From: SKLM01 sp041687115
Lineage (GTDB): Bacteria > Chloroflexota > Anaerolineae > B4-G1
NCBI GenBank assembly: GCA_041687115.1
Contig: JAWLCP010000060.1
Coordinates: forward strand, 1-15,518
Direction of reading: 5' to 3'
DNA: 15,518 bases
This document shows positions 1 to 6,884 of the stretch, in pieces. Position numbers and translations under genes: made by a program. The notes under the pieces are model-generated. The model searched no databases and was not told the DNA's origin. It saw only the letters and a list, made by a program, of their open reading frames with translations. Position 1 is the stretch's first letter, and each line of letters begins with the position of its first letter.

Positions 1-1
1 G

Positions 2-202
2 AGCGAGTTCACGCGAACGTTGCTCCATCCCCACGTCGACGAGCAGCCGTTTACGCGTAGCCAGAGCGGGATCGTCATCCCGGAAGGCGTGACCGAAGTC
101 CGTGCGCGGGCCCACGATATCGTCGATGGGTACGGGGGCGAAGAGATCGTGGTGGATCTGACCGAAACTTCAGGACCGAACTTCGAGGTCGAGCGCGAGT
201 AG
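2..202 (+). CDS. 3' end of an unrecognised gene, cut by the window edge
   Basis: An open frame runs in from the left edge and stops with TAG at 200-202, leaving 66 codons. A TTG at 20 could be read as a start, but it has no ribosome binding site and the frame stays open upstream of it, so a truncated C-terminus is the better reading. The tail has a beta-strand-like stretch containing GYGGEEIVVDL and ends in acidic residues. I see no membrane segment and recognise no family. The stop lies 46 bases before the copper ATPase start with no clear promoter between, so the two may share a transcript. Confidence 0.5.
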   Translation, partial: SEFTRTLLHPHVDEQPFTRSQSGIVIPEGVTEVRARAHDIVDGYGGEEIVVDLTETSGPNFEVERE

Positions 203-248
203 TGGAGCCTTGCTGACAGTTGCAGCGACAGAGTAGTTAGGAGGTACC

Positions 249-2267
249 ATGGCAGAGAAAGAACACCACGCGGAGGATCACCAGGGTTCTAACCACGGCG
301 GGGGCGATCATCACGCCCAGATGGTAGCGGACTTCAGACGGCGTTTCTGGGTCTCACTCGTCCTGACGATTCCTATTCTCGTTCTTTCGCCTTTCGTCCA
401 GGGCCTTCTGGGGCTGGAGGAGGTCATTAGCTTCCCGGGGGATCGATATATCCTCTTTCTCCTCTCAACAGCCGTATTCTTCTACGGTGGCTGGCCTTTC
501 CTGAGCGGCCTGTACGACGAGGTATCATCCCTCCAGCCCGGGATGATGACCCTCATTGGGGTGGCCATCTCGGTGGCCTACGTCTACAGCGGCCTGGTCG
601 TCTTCGGTCTCAGCGGCAAGGTTTTCTTCTGGGAGCTGGCGACGCTGATCGACGTGATGCTCCTCGGTCACTGGATCGAGATGCGTTCGGTGATGGGCGC
701 GTCGCGCGCGCTCGAGGAGCTCGCCGAGCTGATGCCCTCTGAGGCGCACAAGGTGTTGGACGACGGCAGTCTAGAGGACGTGCCCATTGAGGCGCTGCGG
801 GCGGGCGACAGGGTCGTCGTCAAGCCTGGCGAGAAGGTCCCGGCCGACGGCCAGGTGATCGAGGGCCAGACGGCGGTCAACCAGGCGATGCTCACTGGCG
901 AGTCGAAGCCAGTCCCCAAGCGAGAGGGTGAGGAGGTCATCGGTGGTTCCATCAACGGCGAGGGCTCGATCACGGTCGAGGTCCAGAGGACGGGGGAGGA
1001 CTCCTACCTTGCGCAGGCCATCTCGCTGGTCGAGGAGGCGCAAAGGAGCAAGTCGAGGACCCAGAACCTGGCGGATCGGGCAGCCATGTGGCTCACAGTG
1101 ATCTCTCTGACGGTTGGGACGGCAACCTTGCTCGTCTGGGCGCTCGGTTCAGACCGCGACTTCGTTTTCGCTCTAGAGAGGAGCGTTACGGTGATGGTCA
1201 TCACCTGCCCCCATGCGCTCGGTCTGGCGATCCCGCTGGTAGTCGCCGTCTCCACTGCGGTATCGGCCAGCAATGGGCTGCTGATCCGGAACCGTACCGC
1301 CTTCGAGCAGGCGAGGAACATTGAGGCGATGATCTTCGACAAGACCGGCACCCTGACCAAGGGGGAGTTCGGTGTCACCGACACGCTGGTGTTCTCCGAT
1401 GGGCTTGAGGAGCAGGAGCTGCTGACAATCGCCGCCTCCGTCGAGTCCCGCTCGGAGCACCCGATCGCTCAGGGCATCACGGAGGCGACCGACGAGCGCT
1501 TCGACATGGAGAACTTCCAGGCCATCCCAGGCAAGGGGGCGGAGGCGACGGTCAACGGGCGTGACGTGAAGATCGTCAGCCCCGGCTATCTGCGGGAGCA
1601 GGAGATCTCGGTCGACGATGAGCGGATCGAGGAGCTGTCCTCTCAGGGGAAGACGATCGTCTACGTGTTGATCGATGGCGACCTGAAGGGCGCTATTGCG
1701 CTGGCCGACATCATCCGCCCCGAGTCTGCGAAGGCGATCGCGAAGCTCAAGGACACGGGCGTACAGGCGATGATGCTCACGGGCGATAACGAGCAGGTCG
1801 CCCGCTGGGTGGCCGACGAGATCGGACTAGACGACTACTTCGCCGGGGTGCTCCCCGACGAGAAAGCGGAGAAGGTAAAGGAGGTCCAATCCCGAGGGTT
1901 GATCGTGGCGATGACCGGGGACGGTGTGAACGACGCGCCGGCTCTGGCGACTGCCGACGTTGGCATAGCCATCGGGGCCGGGACAGACGTGGCCGTCGAG
2001 ACGGCGGACATCATCCTCGTCCGCAGCAATCCGCTCGACGCAGTGGCGATTCTCGAGCTATCACGGGCGACCTACCGCAAGATGATCCAGAACCTGGCCT
2101 GGGCCACCGGATACAATGTCTTTGCTATCCCCCTGGCGGCTGGCGTCCTCTACAACTACGGCATCCTCTTGAGCCCGGCGCTGGGCGCCCTGGTGATGTC
2201 GCTGAGCACCGTCATCGTGGCCGTCAACGCCCGGTTCTTGAACGTCGAGAGCGAAGAGGTAGAATAG
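249..2267 (+). CDS. copB: Copper-translocating P1B-type ATPase, CopB class
   Basis: Membrane pump that exports copper or silver ions using ATP. The 672-residue protein begins with a His-rich, Cys-free tail (His 6, 7, 11, 16, 21, 22) instead of a CxxC heavy-metal domain. It then shows paired membrane segments, the actuator motif TGES (216-219), the transmembrane metal motif CPH (Cys320-Pro-His322), the phosphorylation motif DKTGTLT (Asp364), the nucleotide-domain His-Pro at 404 and GDGVND (557-562). Two final helices carry the Asn/Tyr-Asn and MSLST signatures. CPH rather than CPC, with the His-rich tail, is the P1B-3 (CopB) pattern, classically tied to Cu(II) or Cu(I)/Ag(I) efflux. A strong AGGAGGT lies just before the ATG. 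It heads the run of genes to 5511. No copper chaperone or copper regulator is visible nearby. The protein looks full length; the exact metal is inferred. Confidence 0.93.
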   Translation: MAEKEHHAEDHQGSNHGGGDHHAQMVADFRRRFWVSLVLTIPILVLSPFVQGLLGLEEVISFPGDRYILFLLSTAVFFYGGWPFLSGLYDEVSSLQPGMMTLIGVAISVAYVYSGLVVFGLSGKVFFWELATLIDVMLLGHWIEMRSVMGASRALEELAELMPSEAHKVLDDGSLEDVPIEALRAGDRVVVKPGEKVPADGQVIEGQTAVNQAMLTGESKPVPKREGEEVIGGSINGEGSITVEVQRTGEDSYLAQAISLVEEAQRSKSRTQNLADRAAMWLTVISLTVGTATLLVWALGSDRDFVFALERSVTVMVITCPHALGLAIPLVVAVSTAVSASNGLLIRNRTAFEQARNIEAMIFDKTGTLTKGEFGVTDTLVFSDGLEEQELLTIAASVESRSEHPIAQGITEATDERFDMENFQAIPGKGAEATVNGRDVKIVSPGYLREQEISVDDERIEELSSQGKTIVYVLIDGDLKGAIALADIIRPESAKAIAKLKDTGVQAMMLTGDNEQVARWVADEIGLDDYFAGVLPDEKAEKVKEVQSRGLIVAMTGDGVNDAPALATADVGIAIGAGTDVAVETADIILVRSNPLDAVAILELSRATYRKMIQNLAWATGYNVFAIPLAAGVLYNYGILLSPALGALVMSLSTVIVAVNARFLNVESEEVE

Positions 2268-2340
2268 CCGCGAGAGTGAGCAGGGGCAGCGAACGGGCGT
2301 TGCTGGCCTTCGCTCGCTTCCAGTGAGGGAGGCAGAGCTG

Positions 2341-2691
2341 ATGGAGAAGTATCGCGTCGTCTTTCACGTCGACGAAGGCAGCATCGCTCGGGCGAATCTG
2401 GTGCTGCACAACATTCAGAACCTGATCGACGACCTGGGGCAGGAGAAGGTCGAGGTCGCGCTGGTGGCGAATGGAGAGGGGGTCAAGGCGCTTCTCCGGT
2501 CGCCTAACGTGCATCGGGGGCAGATCAGTAAGCTGGCCGAGCAAGGGGTCCAGTTTCTCGCCTGCGGAAACAGTCTCGGCTTTCTGGGGCTGGATCAAGA
2601 CGACATGCTGGAGCGCGTCGCGGTCGTTCCGGCGGGCGTCAGCGAGCTGGCGAAGAAACAGGCGAACGGATGGGCGTACATTCGGCCCTAG
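2341..2691 (+). CDS. DsrE/DsrF-like family protein (COG1416 type)
   Basis: A 116-residue cytoplasmic protein of the DsrE-like fold. The pattern is typical of the COG1416 branch: YRVVFHVDEG at the N-terminus, a central VALVANGEGV strand, then FLACGNSLG with a single Cys75, and the ending GWAYIRP. Family members are small multimeric proteins, and better-studied relatives (DsrE, TusD) relay sulfane sulfur on a conserved Cys. Whether Cys75 does so here is inference. The ATG at 2341 is preferred over a GTG at 2323 because GAGGGAGG lies at the right distance before it. The gene sits 73 bases after copB, and a SoxB-like enzyme and a sulfite-exporter fragment follow, which supports a link to sulfur chemistry. 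Confidence 0.85.
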   Translation: MEKYRVVFHVDEGSIARANLVLHNIQNLIDDLGQEKVEVALVANGEGVKALLRSPNVHRGQISKLAEQGVQFLACGNSLGFLGLDQDDMLERVAVVPAGVSELAKKQANGWAYIRP

Positions 2692-2791
2692 AGACCTAGC
2701 TGACACTGTGCGGGGCGGGGGGAGCCTGTCCGAGCCTGCGCAGAGAGATGGAGGGTCTCTCAAACGTCATTAACAGAAAGGAGAAACAGAA

Positions 2792-2893
2792 ATGCGATCC
2801 CGAACTCGCTCTTACGTCCAGGCTGTGATTGGCCTGGCACAGGTCTGGATGGGGCTCAGCCCCTCTTCCGCAGCCCTGAATCCGCTTCTGTGA
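2792..2893 (+). CDS. Possible 33-residue leader or decayed N-terminus
   Basis: A short frame starts at an ATG with a strong AAAGGAG about eight bases upstream and stops at 2891-2893. Its product is basic at the start, then mildly hydrophobic, and matches no family I recognise. The stop overlaps the GTG (2890) that opens the TauE/SafE-like frame. It is either a small coupled peptide or, more likely, what is left of the original start of the broken exporter gene after a deletion and frame change. The good ribosome binding site shows only that translation probably begins here. Confidence 0.35.
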   Translation: MRSRTRSYVQAVIGLAQVWMGLSPSSAALNPLL

Positions 2894-3156
2894 TTCTCAG
2901 TATGATCGCTGTCATCAGCAATGGCCGCATCTGGTACAGCGTCAGAGATGAATTCAGATGGAGGGACTGGGCTGTGCCGGTGGCAGGCCTGGCGGTTGGA
3001 CTGCCGCTCGGCATCTACGTTTTCAATGAGCTGAACGAGAGCCAGCTGCTGGTGGTCATCGGGATCACGCTTCTTGTCGCGGTGGGTTTTCTCGCCGGGC
3101 TGCGCGGCAGTGGGCCAGTTCCACTCGATGGAGGGCCTAGGAGGAGCCATGTCTAG
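2890..3156 (+). pseudogene. Truncated TauE/SafE-family (sulfite exporter-like) membrane protein
   Basis: The 88-residue frame resembles only the middle of a TauE/SafE permease: an SMIAVISNGRIWYSVRD stretch, a short WRDWAVP link, then two hydrophobic segments with GLPLGIYVFNEL and LLVVIGITLLVAVGFLAGL. Whole family members are about 240-270 residues with seven or eight membrane helices. Here both the glycine-rich N-terminal half and the C-terminal half are missing. The frame starts at a GTG without its own clear ribosome binding site and runs seven bases past the next gene's ATG. TauE/SafE proteins export sulfite or sulfonates, so this may be a lost partner of the flanking DsrE-like and SoxB-like genes. 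Family assignment is by eye. Confidence 0.55.
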
Positions 3157-4597
3157 GGACGAACGCTTGACGATCCTGCAGATGAATGACAGCCACGGGT
3201 ATCTCGATCTGCATCAGGAGTTGTTCTGGGCCGGAGACCACGCCGAATACCGGAAGACAGGCGGACACGGGCGGATCGCTGCTCTCCTTAAGGAAATACG
3301 AAGGGAAAGGCCCGGGCGGGTGCTGGCGTTTGACTGTGGTGACACGTTGCACGGTACACACGCCGCCGTACAGAGCGAGGGCGAGGTGCTGATCCCGATC
3401 CTCAACCGTATGGGATTCGACGCTATGACGGCTCACTGGGAGTTTGCATATGGCCCTGAACGATTCAAGGAACTCGCCAACCGTCTGAACTATCCCATGC
3501 TGGCCATCAACTGCTACCACGAAGAATCCGATGAGCTTGTCTTCGATCCCTATACCGTCTTGGAGGTCGCCGGACTACGCATCGGTGTCCTCGGCATCGC
3601 TGCCACCATCGTCGACAAGGTTATGCCTGCTTCGTTCAGCGAGGGTGTCTATTTCACCCTAGGGGACTTGGAGCTCCCCAGCTACATAAACGAGTTGCGC
3701 CAGGAACGCAAGGTCGACCTGGTGGTCGTCGTCTCTCACCTCGGATTTCCACAGGAGATGAAGCTCGCTCGGGAGGTGGATGGCATTGACGTGTTGCTGA
3801 GCGGGCACACGCACAACCGAGTCTACCAACCGGCGGTGGTAAACGACACCATTGTCTTTCAATCGGGGTGCCACGGCTCTTTTCTGGGCTGTCTTGACCT
3901 CGAGCTTGAGGATGGCACCGTCGTGGACTTCGACCACGAGCTCATCACCGTCGGGGAATGGATTGACCCTGACCCCGATGTGCAGCTCCTCGTGGAGCAA
4001 GCGCTAGCCCCGCACCGTGAGGAACTGTCCCGAATCGTCGGACGCACGGCGACTGCACTCAACCGGTACACCGTGCTGGAGGCTACGATGGACAACCTCC
4101 TGCTCCAGAGCCTTCTCGAGGTCACCGAGGCACAGATGGCCTTCTCCAACGGCTGGCGCTACGGTGCACCGATCGTGCCGGGGTCGGTCACCATGAACGA
4201 TCTGTGGAACATCATCCCGGTAAATCCTCCCGTCTCCATCTGTGATCTCACGGGGGATGAACTGTGGACGATGATGGAGGAGGACCTGGAACGGACCTTC
4301 TCGCGCGATCCTTACGAGCAGATGGGCGGTTACGTGAAGCGATGTCTGGGCATCAACGTCTACTTCAAGATTGAGAATCCCTACGGACAGCGGGTCCAAG
4401 AGCTATTCGTCCAGGGAGAGCGAATGAAGCCGGACGACGTCTACCGCGCGGCCTTCGTCACCACCCAGGGTGTCCCGACTAAATACGGTAGCGCTCGGGA
4501 AGCACTGGACGTCGACGCCATCGAAGCACTGCTCCGCTACCTGGGGAAACAGAGCCCGGTCCAGGCTGAGCTACGGGGTTCGGTCGTCGCTGTCTGA
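3149..4597 (+). CDS. SoxB-like / 5'-nucleotidase-family metallophosphoesterase, cytoplasmic form
   Basis: 482 residues in two parts: an N-terminal dinuclear metallophosphoesterase domain (about 1-265) and a C-terminal 5'-nucleotidase-type domain (about 300-480). Metal-binding motifs seen are NDSHG (Asp14, His16), CGDTLHG (Asp65), SHLG (His197) and GHTHN (His220, His222). The usual GNHE motif reads AHWEFAYG (95-102), which as I recall is the variant found in the thiosulfohydrolase SoxB. The C-terminal domain has FSNGWRYG and DPYEQMGGYVKRC, similar to SoxB's DPYxQxGG region. SoxB works in the periplasm, but this protein has no signal peptide. The start is set by AGGAGGAG just before the ATG at 3149; a TTG at 3074 in the same frame has no such signal. 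It could instead be a plain nucleotide phosphatase, but the DsrE and TauE/SafE neighbours favour a sulfur ester substrate. Confidence 0.8.
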   Translation: MSRDERLTILQMNDSHGYLDLHQELFWAGDHAEYRKTGGHGRIAALLKEIRRERPGRVLAFDCGDTLHGTHAAVQSEGEVLIPILNRMGFDAMTAHWEFAYGPERFKELANRLNYPMLAINCYHEESDELVFDPYTVLEVAGLRIGVLGIAATIVDKVMPASFSEGVYFTLGDLELPSYINELRQERKVDLVVVVSHLGFPQEMKLAREVDGIDVLLSGHTHNRVYQPAVVNDTIVFQSGCHGSFLGCLDLELEDGTVVDFDHELITVGEWIDPDPDVQLLVEQALAPHREELSRIVGRTATALNRYTVLEATMDNLLLQSLLEVTEAQMAFSNGWRYGAPIVPGSVTMNDLWNIIPVNPPVSICDLTGDELWTMMEEDLERTFSRDPYEQMGGYVKRCLGINVYFKIENPYGQRVQELFVQGERMKPDDVYRAAFVTTQGVPTKYGSAREALDVDAIEALLRYLGKQSPVQAELRGSVVAV

Positions 4598-4626
4598 GGT
4601 TGGGGAGTGAACCAGAAAGGTACAGT

Positions 4627-5511
4627 ATGGAACGACCGATGGACTTCTTGCGCTCTGCCTATAGGTGGGCGAATGATCTCACCGGTGGGGTGGTGGGCAT
4701 CTTCAGGGATGCTCTCGACGGTTTCAACGAGGCCAAGGCCGCAGACGTGGCCGCGGCTCTGGCCTACTACACCATCTTCTCCCTCTTTCCGCTGCTCCTG
4801 GCTCTGATCGCTGTGGGGAGCTTCTTCTTGGAAGGCGAGCAGGTCAAGCAGCAGGTGGTGAGCTCCGTGATGCAGGTGGTCCCGATCTCGCGAGACCTCA
4901 TCCGATCGAACGTAGATCAGGTTCTTGAGCGGCGCGGGACGGTGGGGTTGGCAGGTGTGATGGGTCTACTCTGGTCAGGCACCGGCGTCTTCACCGTCCT
5001 GCTCGGGCACGTCAACCTTGCGTGGGATGGCGCGAAGGCGCGTGGCTTTCTTGAGCGACGTCTGCTGGGGCTGGGAATCGGGATTCTGGGGATACTTGCT
5101 ACCGTTCTGATGCTCGCTTTCCTATCCACGCCGGTGCTCAACGTATTACCCAGGTTGGAGTTCCCGCTCGGCGATCGGGTGACTATCTTCGACCGGCCGC
5201 TTTGGACGTTGATCGCTAGCGGCATCCCGGTGCTGCTCACCTTCCTGACGTTTCTGGCCCTGTACCGCTGGGCCCCGAACACGGATGTTAGATGGCCGGA
5301 GGCCCTCTGGTCAGCCCTGCTCGTCGCCCTCGTCTGGGAGGTGGCGAAGCGCGTCTTTGCCTGGTACGTCAGCAGCGATCTTGTTCGGTATCGGCTCGTC
5401 TACGGATCCCTGGGCGCCGTCGTAGCGCTGCTCCTATGGATTTACCTCAGCAGCACGCTCGTGCTCTTCGGCGCGCATCTGAGCGCTGCCATCGCTCGCG
5501 GACGCCGGTGA
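4627..5511 (+). CDS. YihY/BrkB-family inner membrane protein
   Basis: A 294-residue integral membrane protein with about six hydrophobic segments. The family signature AALAYYTIFSLFPLLL lies at 43-58, followed by a polar loop, a GLLWSGTGVFTVLLGHVNLAW stretch (broken here only by the helix end), and a C-terminal pair of helices ending in LWIYLSSTLVLFGAHL. The family was once called ribonuclease BN, but that activity belongs to another protein; members are probable transporters or envelope proteins of unknown substrate. The ATG at 4627 has AGAAAGG six bases before it, so I prefer it to a TTG at 4600 in the same frame. It lies 29 bases after the SoxB-like gene and closes the probable operon. Confidence 0.88.
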   Translation: MERPMDFLRSAYRWANDLTGGVVGIFRDALDGFNEAKAADVAAALAYYTIFSLFPLLLALIAVGSFFLEGEQVKQQVVSSVMQVVPISRDLIRSNVDQVLERRGTVGLAGVMGLLWSGTGVFTVLLGHVNLAWDGAKARGFLERRLLGLGIGILGILATVLMLAFLSTPVLNVLPRLEFPLGDRVTIFDRPLWTLIASGIPVLLTFLTFLALYRWAPNTDVRWPEALWSALLVALVWEVAKRVFAWYVSSDLVRYRLVYGSLGAVVALLLWIYLSSTLVLFGAHLSAAIARGRR

Positions 5512-5589
5512 GCGCCGCTTCCATTGAGGGGCTGTCCTCACTCCCAGGCCCTCATTCTCACGAGGTGTCTGATATGCCGCCTCTCTGTG

Positions 5590-5618
5590 TTGACCTTGCT
5601 GCGATTGAGGACTATACT
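5590..5618 (+). promoter_or_regulatory. Sigma70-type promoter of the STAS gene
   Basis: TTGACC at 5590-5595 and TATACT at 5613-5618 are separated by exactly 17 bases. Transcription would begin near 5625, about 50 bases before the ATG at 5676. This separates the STAS gene from the upstream operon and rules out the long upstream extension of its reading frame. Confidence 0.72.
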
Positions 5619-5675
5619 AGCAGCGAATTCGATCACGGGACGAGGTATATTCACGGACGAAGGAGGGCCATCGCA

Positions 5676-6011
5676 ATGGAGGTCAGGACTCAGGAGTTCA
5701 GGCGCTGCAGCGTAGTGAAGGCGAGCGGGCGCATTGATGCAGCCACCGCTCCGCAACTCCAGCATGCTCTTGACGCGCTCACCGAGGCCGGGAAGTATCG
5801 GCTGGTGCTCGATCTTAGTGAGGTGGACTTCATCTCGAGTGTCGGCCTCCGCGTGTTGATCGACACCAGAAAGACCTGCAGGCGATACAACCGGGGAGAC
5901 TTGGTCCTGGCCGGACCCTCCGCGAACGTGGTGAGGACGCTCGAGTTGGCTGGATTCTACAGCCTCTTTGACGTGTACGACACGCCCATAGAGGCCGTGG
6001 GCAACATATAG
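5676..6011 (+). CDS. STAS-domain anti-anti-sigma factor (SpoIIAA/RsbV-like)
   Basis: 111 residues forming a single STAS domain. Members bind an anti-sigma kinase when unphosphorylated, which frees the sigma factor. The core reads VLDLSEVDFISSVGLRVLI. By alignment with the DSSG loop of SpoIIAA, Ser55 is the likely phosphorylated residue. The acidic residue before it is replaced by Ser54 and the following Ser by Val56. AAGGAGG sits about nine bases before the ATG, and a promoter lies 58-86 bases upstream. The frame is open back to 5292, overlapping the YihY gene, but that stretch has no STAS features. No anti-sigma kinase or sigma factor is next to it. The SpoIIE-type phosphatase at 11525-12778 is a candidate activator. 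Confidence 0.9.
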   Translation: MEVRTQEFRRCSVVKASGRIDAATAPQLQHALDALTEAGKYRLVLDLSEVDFISSVGLRVLIDTRKTCRRYNRGDLVLAGPSANVVRTLELAGFYSLFDVYDTPIEAVGNI

Positions 6012-6376
6012 CAAGACCTGCTCGTTAAGGGCCTCAAAACCCGTGGAATTCCCTCACCGCCAGAGGCGGTGAGGGTGGATTTCTTCACCCGAGAGATCGG
6101 GTTCGTTCTCCTACCACCTTTCAAGCCCGGATTCCAAGCTCCTCGTTCCGGGCTCCGGAGCGGGGGGCTGACCAGTTCTGTTCAACACGGTCGGCATCGC
6201 ACCACAGGCTGAAGCTGGAGTCATCGCTGCACGAACCGCGCATGGAGAACGACGTCGTGCGCGTCGATTCATGCAGAGAACCGGCCAGGCGTGAGGAAGT
6301 GGAACTTGTCTCTCAACACTTCCCTCGACAGTTGATCTCTACGCCATAAGACAACCCGCTGACGGACTGGAGATTC
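6012..6376. other. Gene-free stretch after the STAS gene
   Basis: I find no convincing coding region here on either strand. It holds the perfect hairpin at 6051-6075 and a weaker CCCGGA/TCCGGG inverted pair (6126-6131 with 6147-6152). The rest looks like spacer or fully eroded DNA leading into the beta-propeller remnant. Confidence 0.5.
6051..6075 (+). terminator. Hairpin, probable terminator of the STAS gene
   Basis: A perfect 10-bp stem: CCCTCACCGC (6051-6060) and GCGGTGAGGG (6066-6075) around the loop CAGAG. It lies 40 bases after the STAS stop and is followed by TGGATTTCTTC, a weak T-rich tail. The stem is unambiguous; its action as an intrinsic terminator is likely but not certain. Confidence 0.55.
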
Positions 6377-6386
6377 GTGGTACACT
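6359..6386 (+). promoter_or_regulatory. Weak promoter-like pair
   Basis: CTGACG (6359-6364) and TACACT (6381-6386) are 16 bases apart. The match is only moderate. If active, it would transcribe the beta-propeller remnant and the cyclase gene, for which no better promoter is visible. Confidence 0.25.
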
Positions 6387-6853
6387 CATTCTCAAACGAT
6401 TGGGCCAAGCCCGGCCTACGACAGGCATTCGTGATCCTGTGCTCTCACTGGTCAGGAGAGAGTGTGCGCGAAAGAATGATCCGAGCCCCAAGCGAGAGTT
6501 CTGCTGCCGTCGTTCACTGTATCGCGGTGGAGGGGAAACACCGTGGGCAGATCTGGGCGCTCAAGGTGGGCCTCGGCACACTGGATCCGGGAGATGGGCC
6601 ATTCACCTTCTACCAGCCCGATCCCGCGGATCCTGACAGCGCGAATGACCCGTTTGTCTCCTCAATCGTCGAGAACCAACATAGGGTTCTGCAGTTGGGG
6701 ACGTTCAACGGTGGAATCAAGAGGTTTGACCCTGAGACGGAGCGGGCTATCCAGTGCCAGAACGATGGTGATGACGAGAGGGGGTCGGGTGAGGAGACGG
6801 TGGTGTCGATTAATATCGATCGGGACAGAGCGGACGGAGGCTGTCACGAGTGA
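6377..6853 (+). pseudogene. Remnant of a two-component sensor beta-propeller (Reg_prop repeats)
   Basis: The open frame of 158 codons contains about two to three degenerate blades of the Reg_prop propeller, the periplasmic sensory part of large hybrid kinases. Typical blade pieces are GQIWALKVGLGTLDPGDG, FTFYQPDPADPDS, FVSSIVENQHRVLQLGTF, GGIKRFDPETER and ETVVSINIDRD. Compare the usual pattern of FxxYxxDPxDPxSLS, then VxSIxEDxxGxLWIGTxGGGLNRFDPET. Similarity becomes clear from about 6512. Whole proteins have twelve to fourteen blades plus kinase domains and exceed 1000 residues. Here only a sliver is left, with no signal peptide, no ribosome binding site and eroded consensus residues. The first 45 codons look like read-through. 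Confidence 0.6.
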
Positions 6854-6884
6854 CGAATGACCGACTGGATGCTGGGGGGCGGCC

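Noticed and set aside
3074..3148. Upstream TTG start giving the SoxB-like protein 25 extra residues
   Set aside because: No ribosome binding site, and the extra residues do not form a signal peptide; the ATG at 3149 has an excellent AGGAGGAG.
5292..5675. Upstream extension of the STAS reading frame
   Set aside because: It overlaps the YihY gene out of frame, has no STAS similarity, and a clear promoter and ribosome binding site place the start at 5676.
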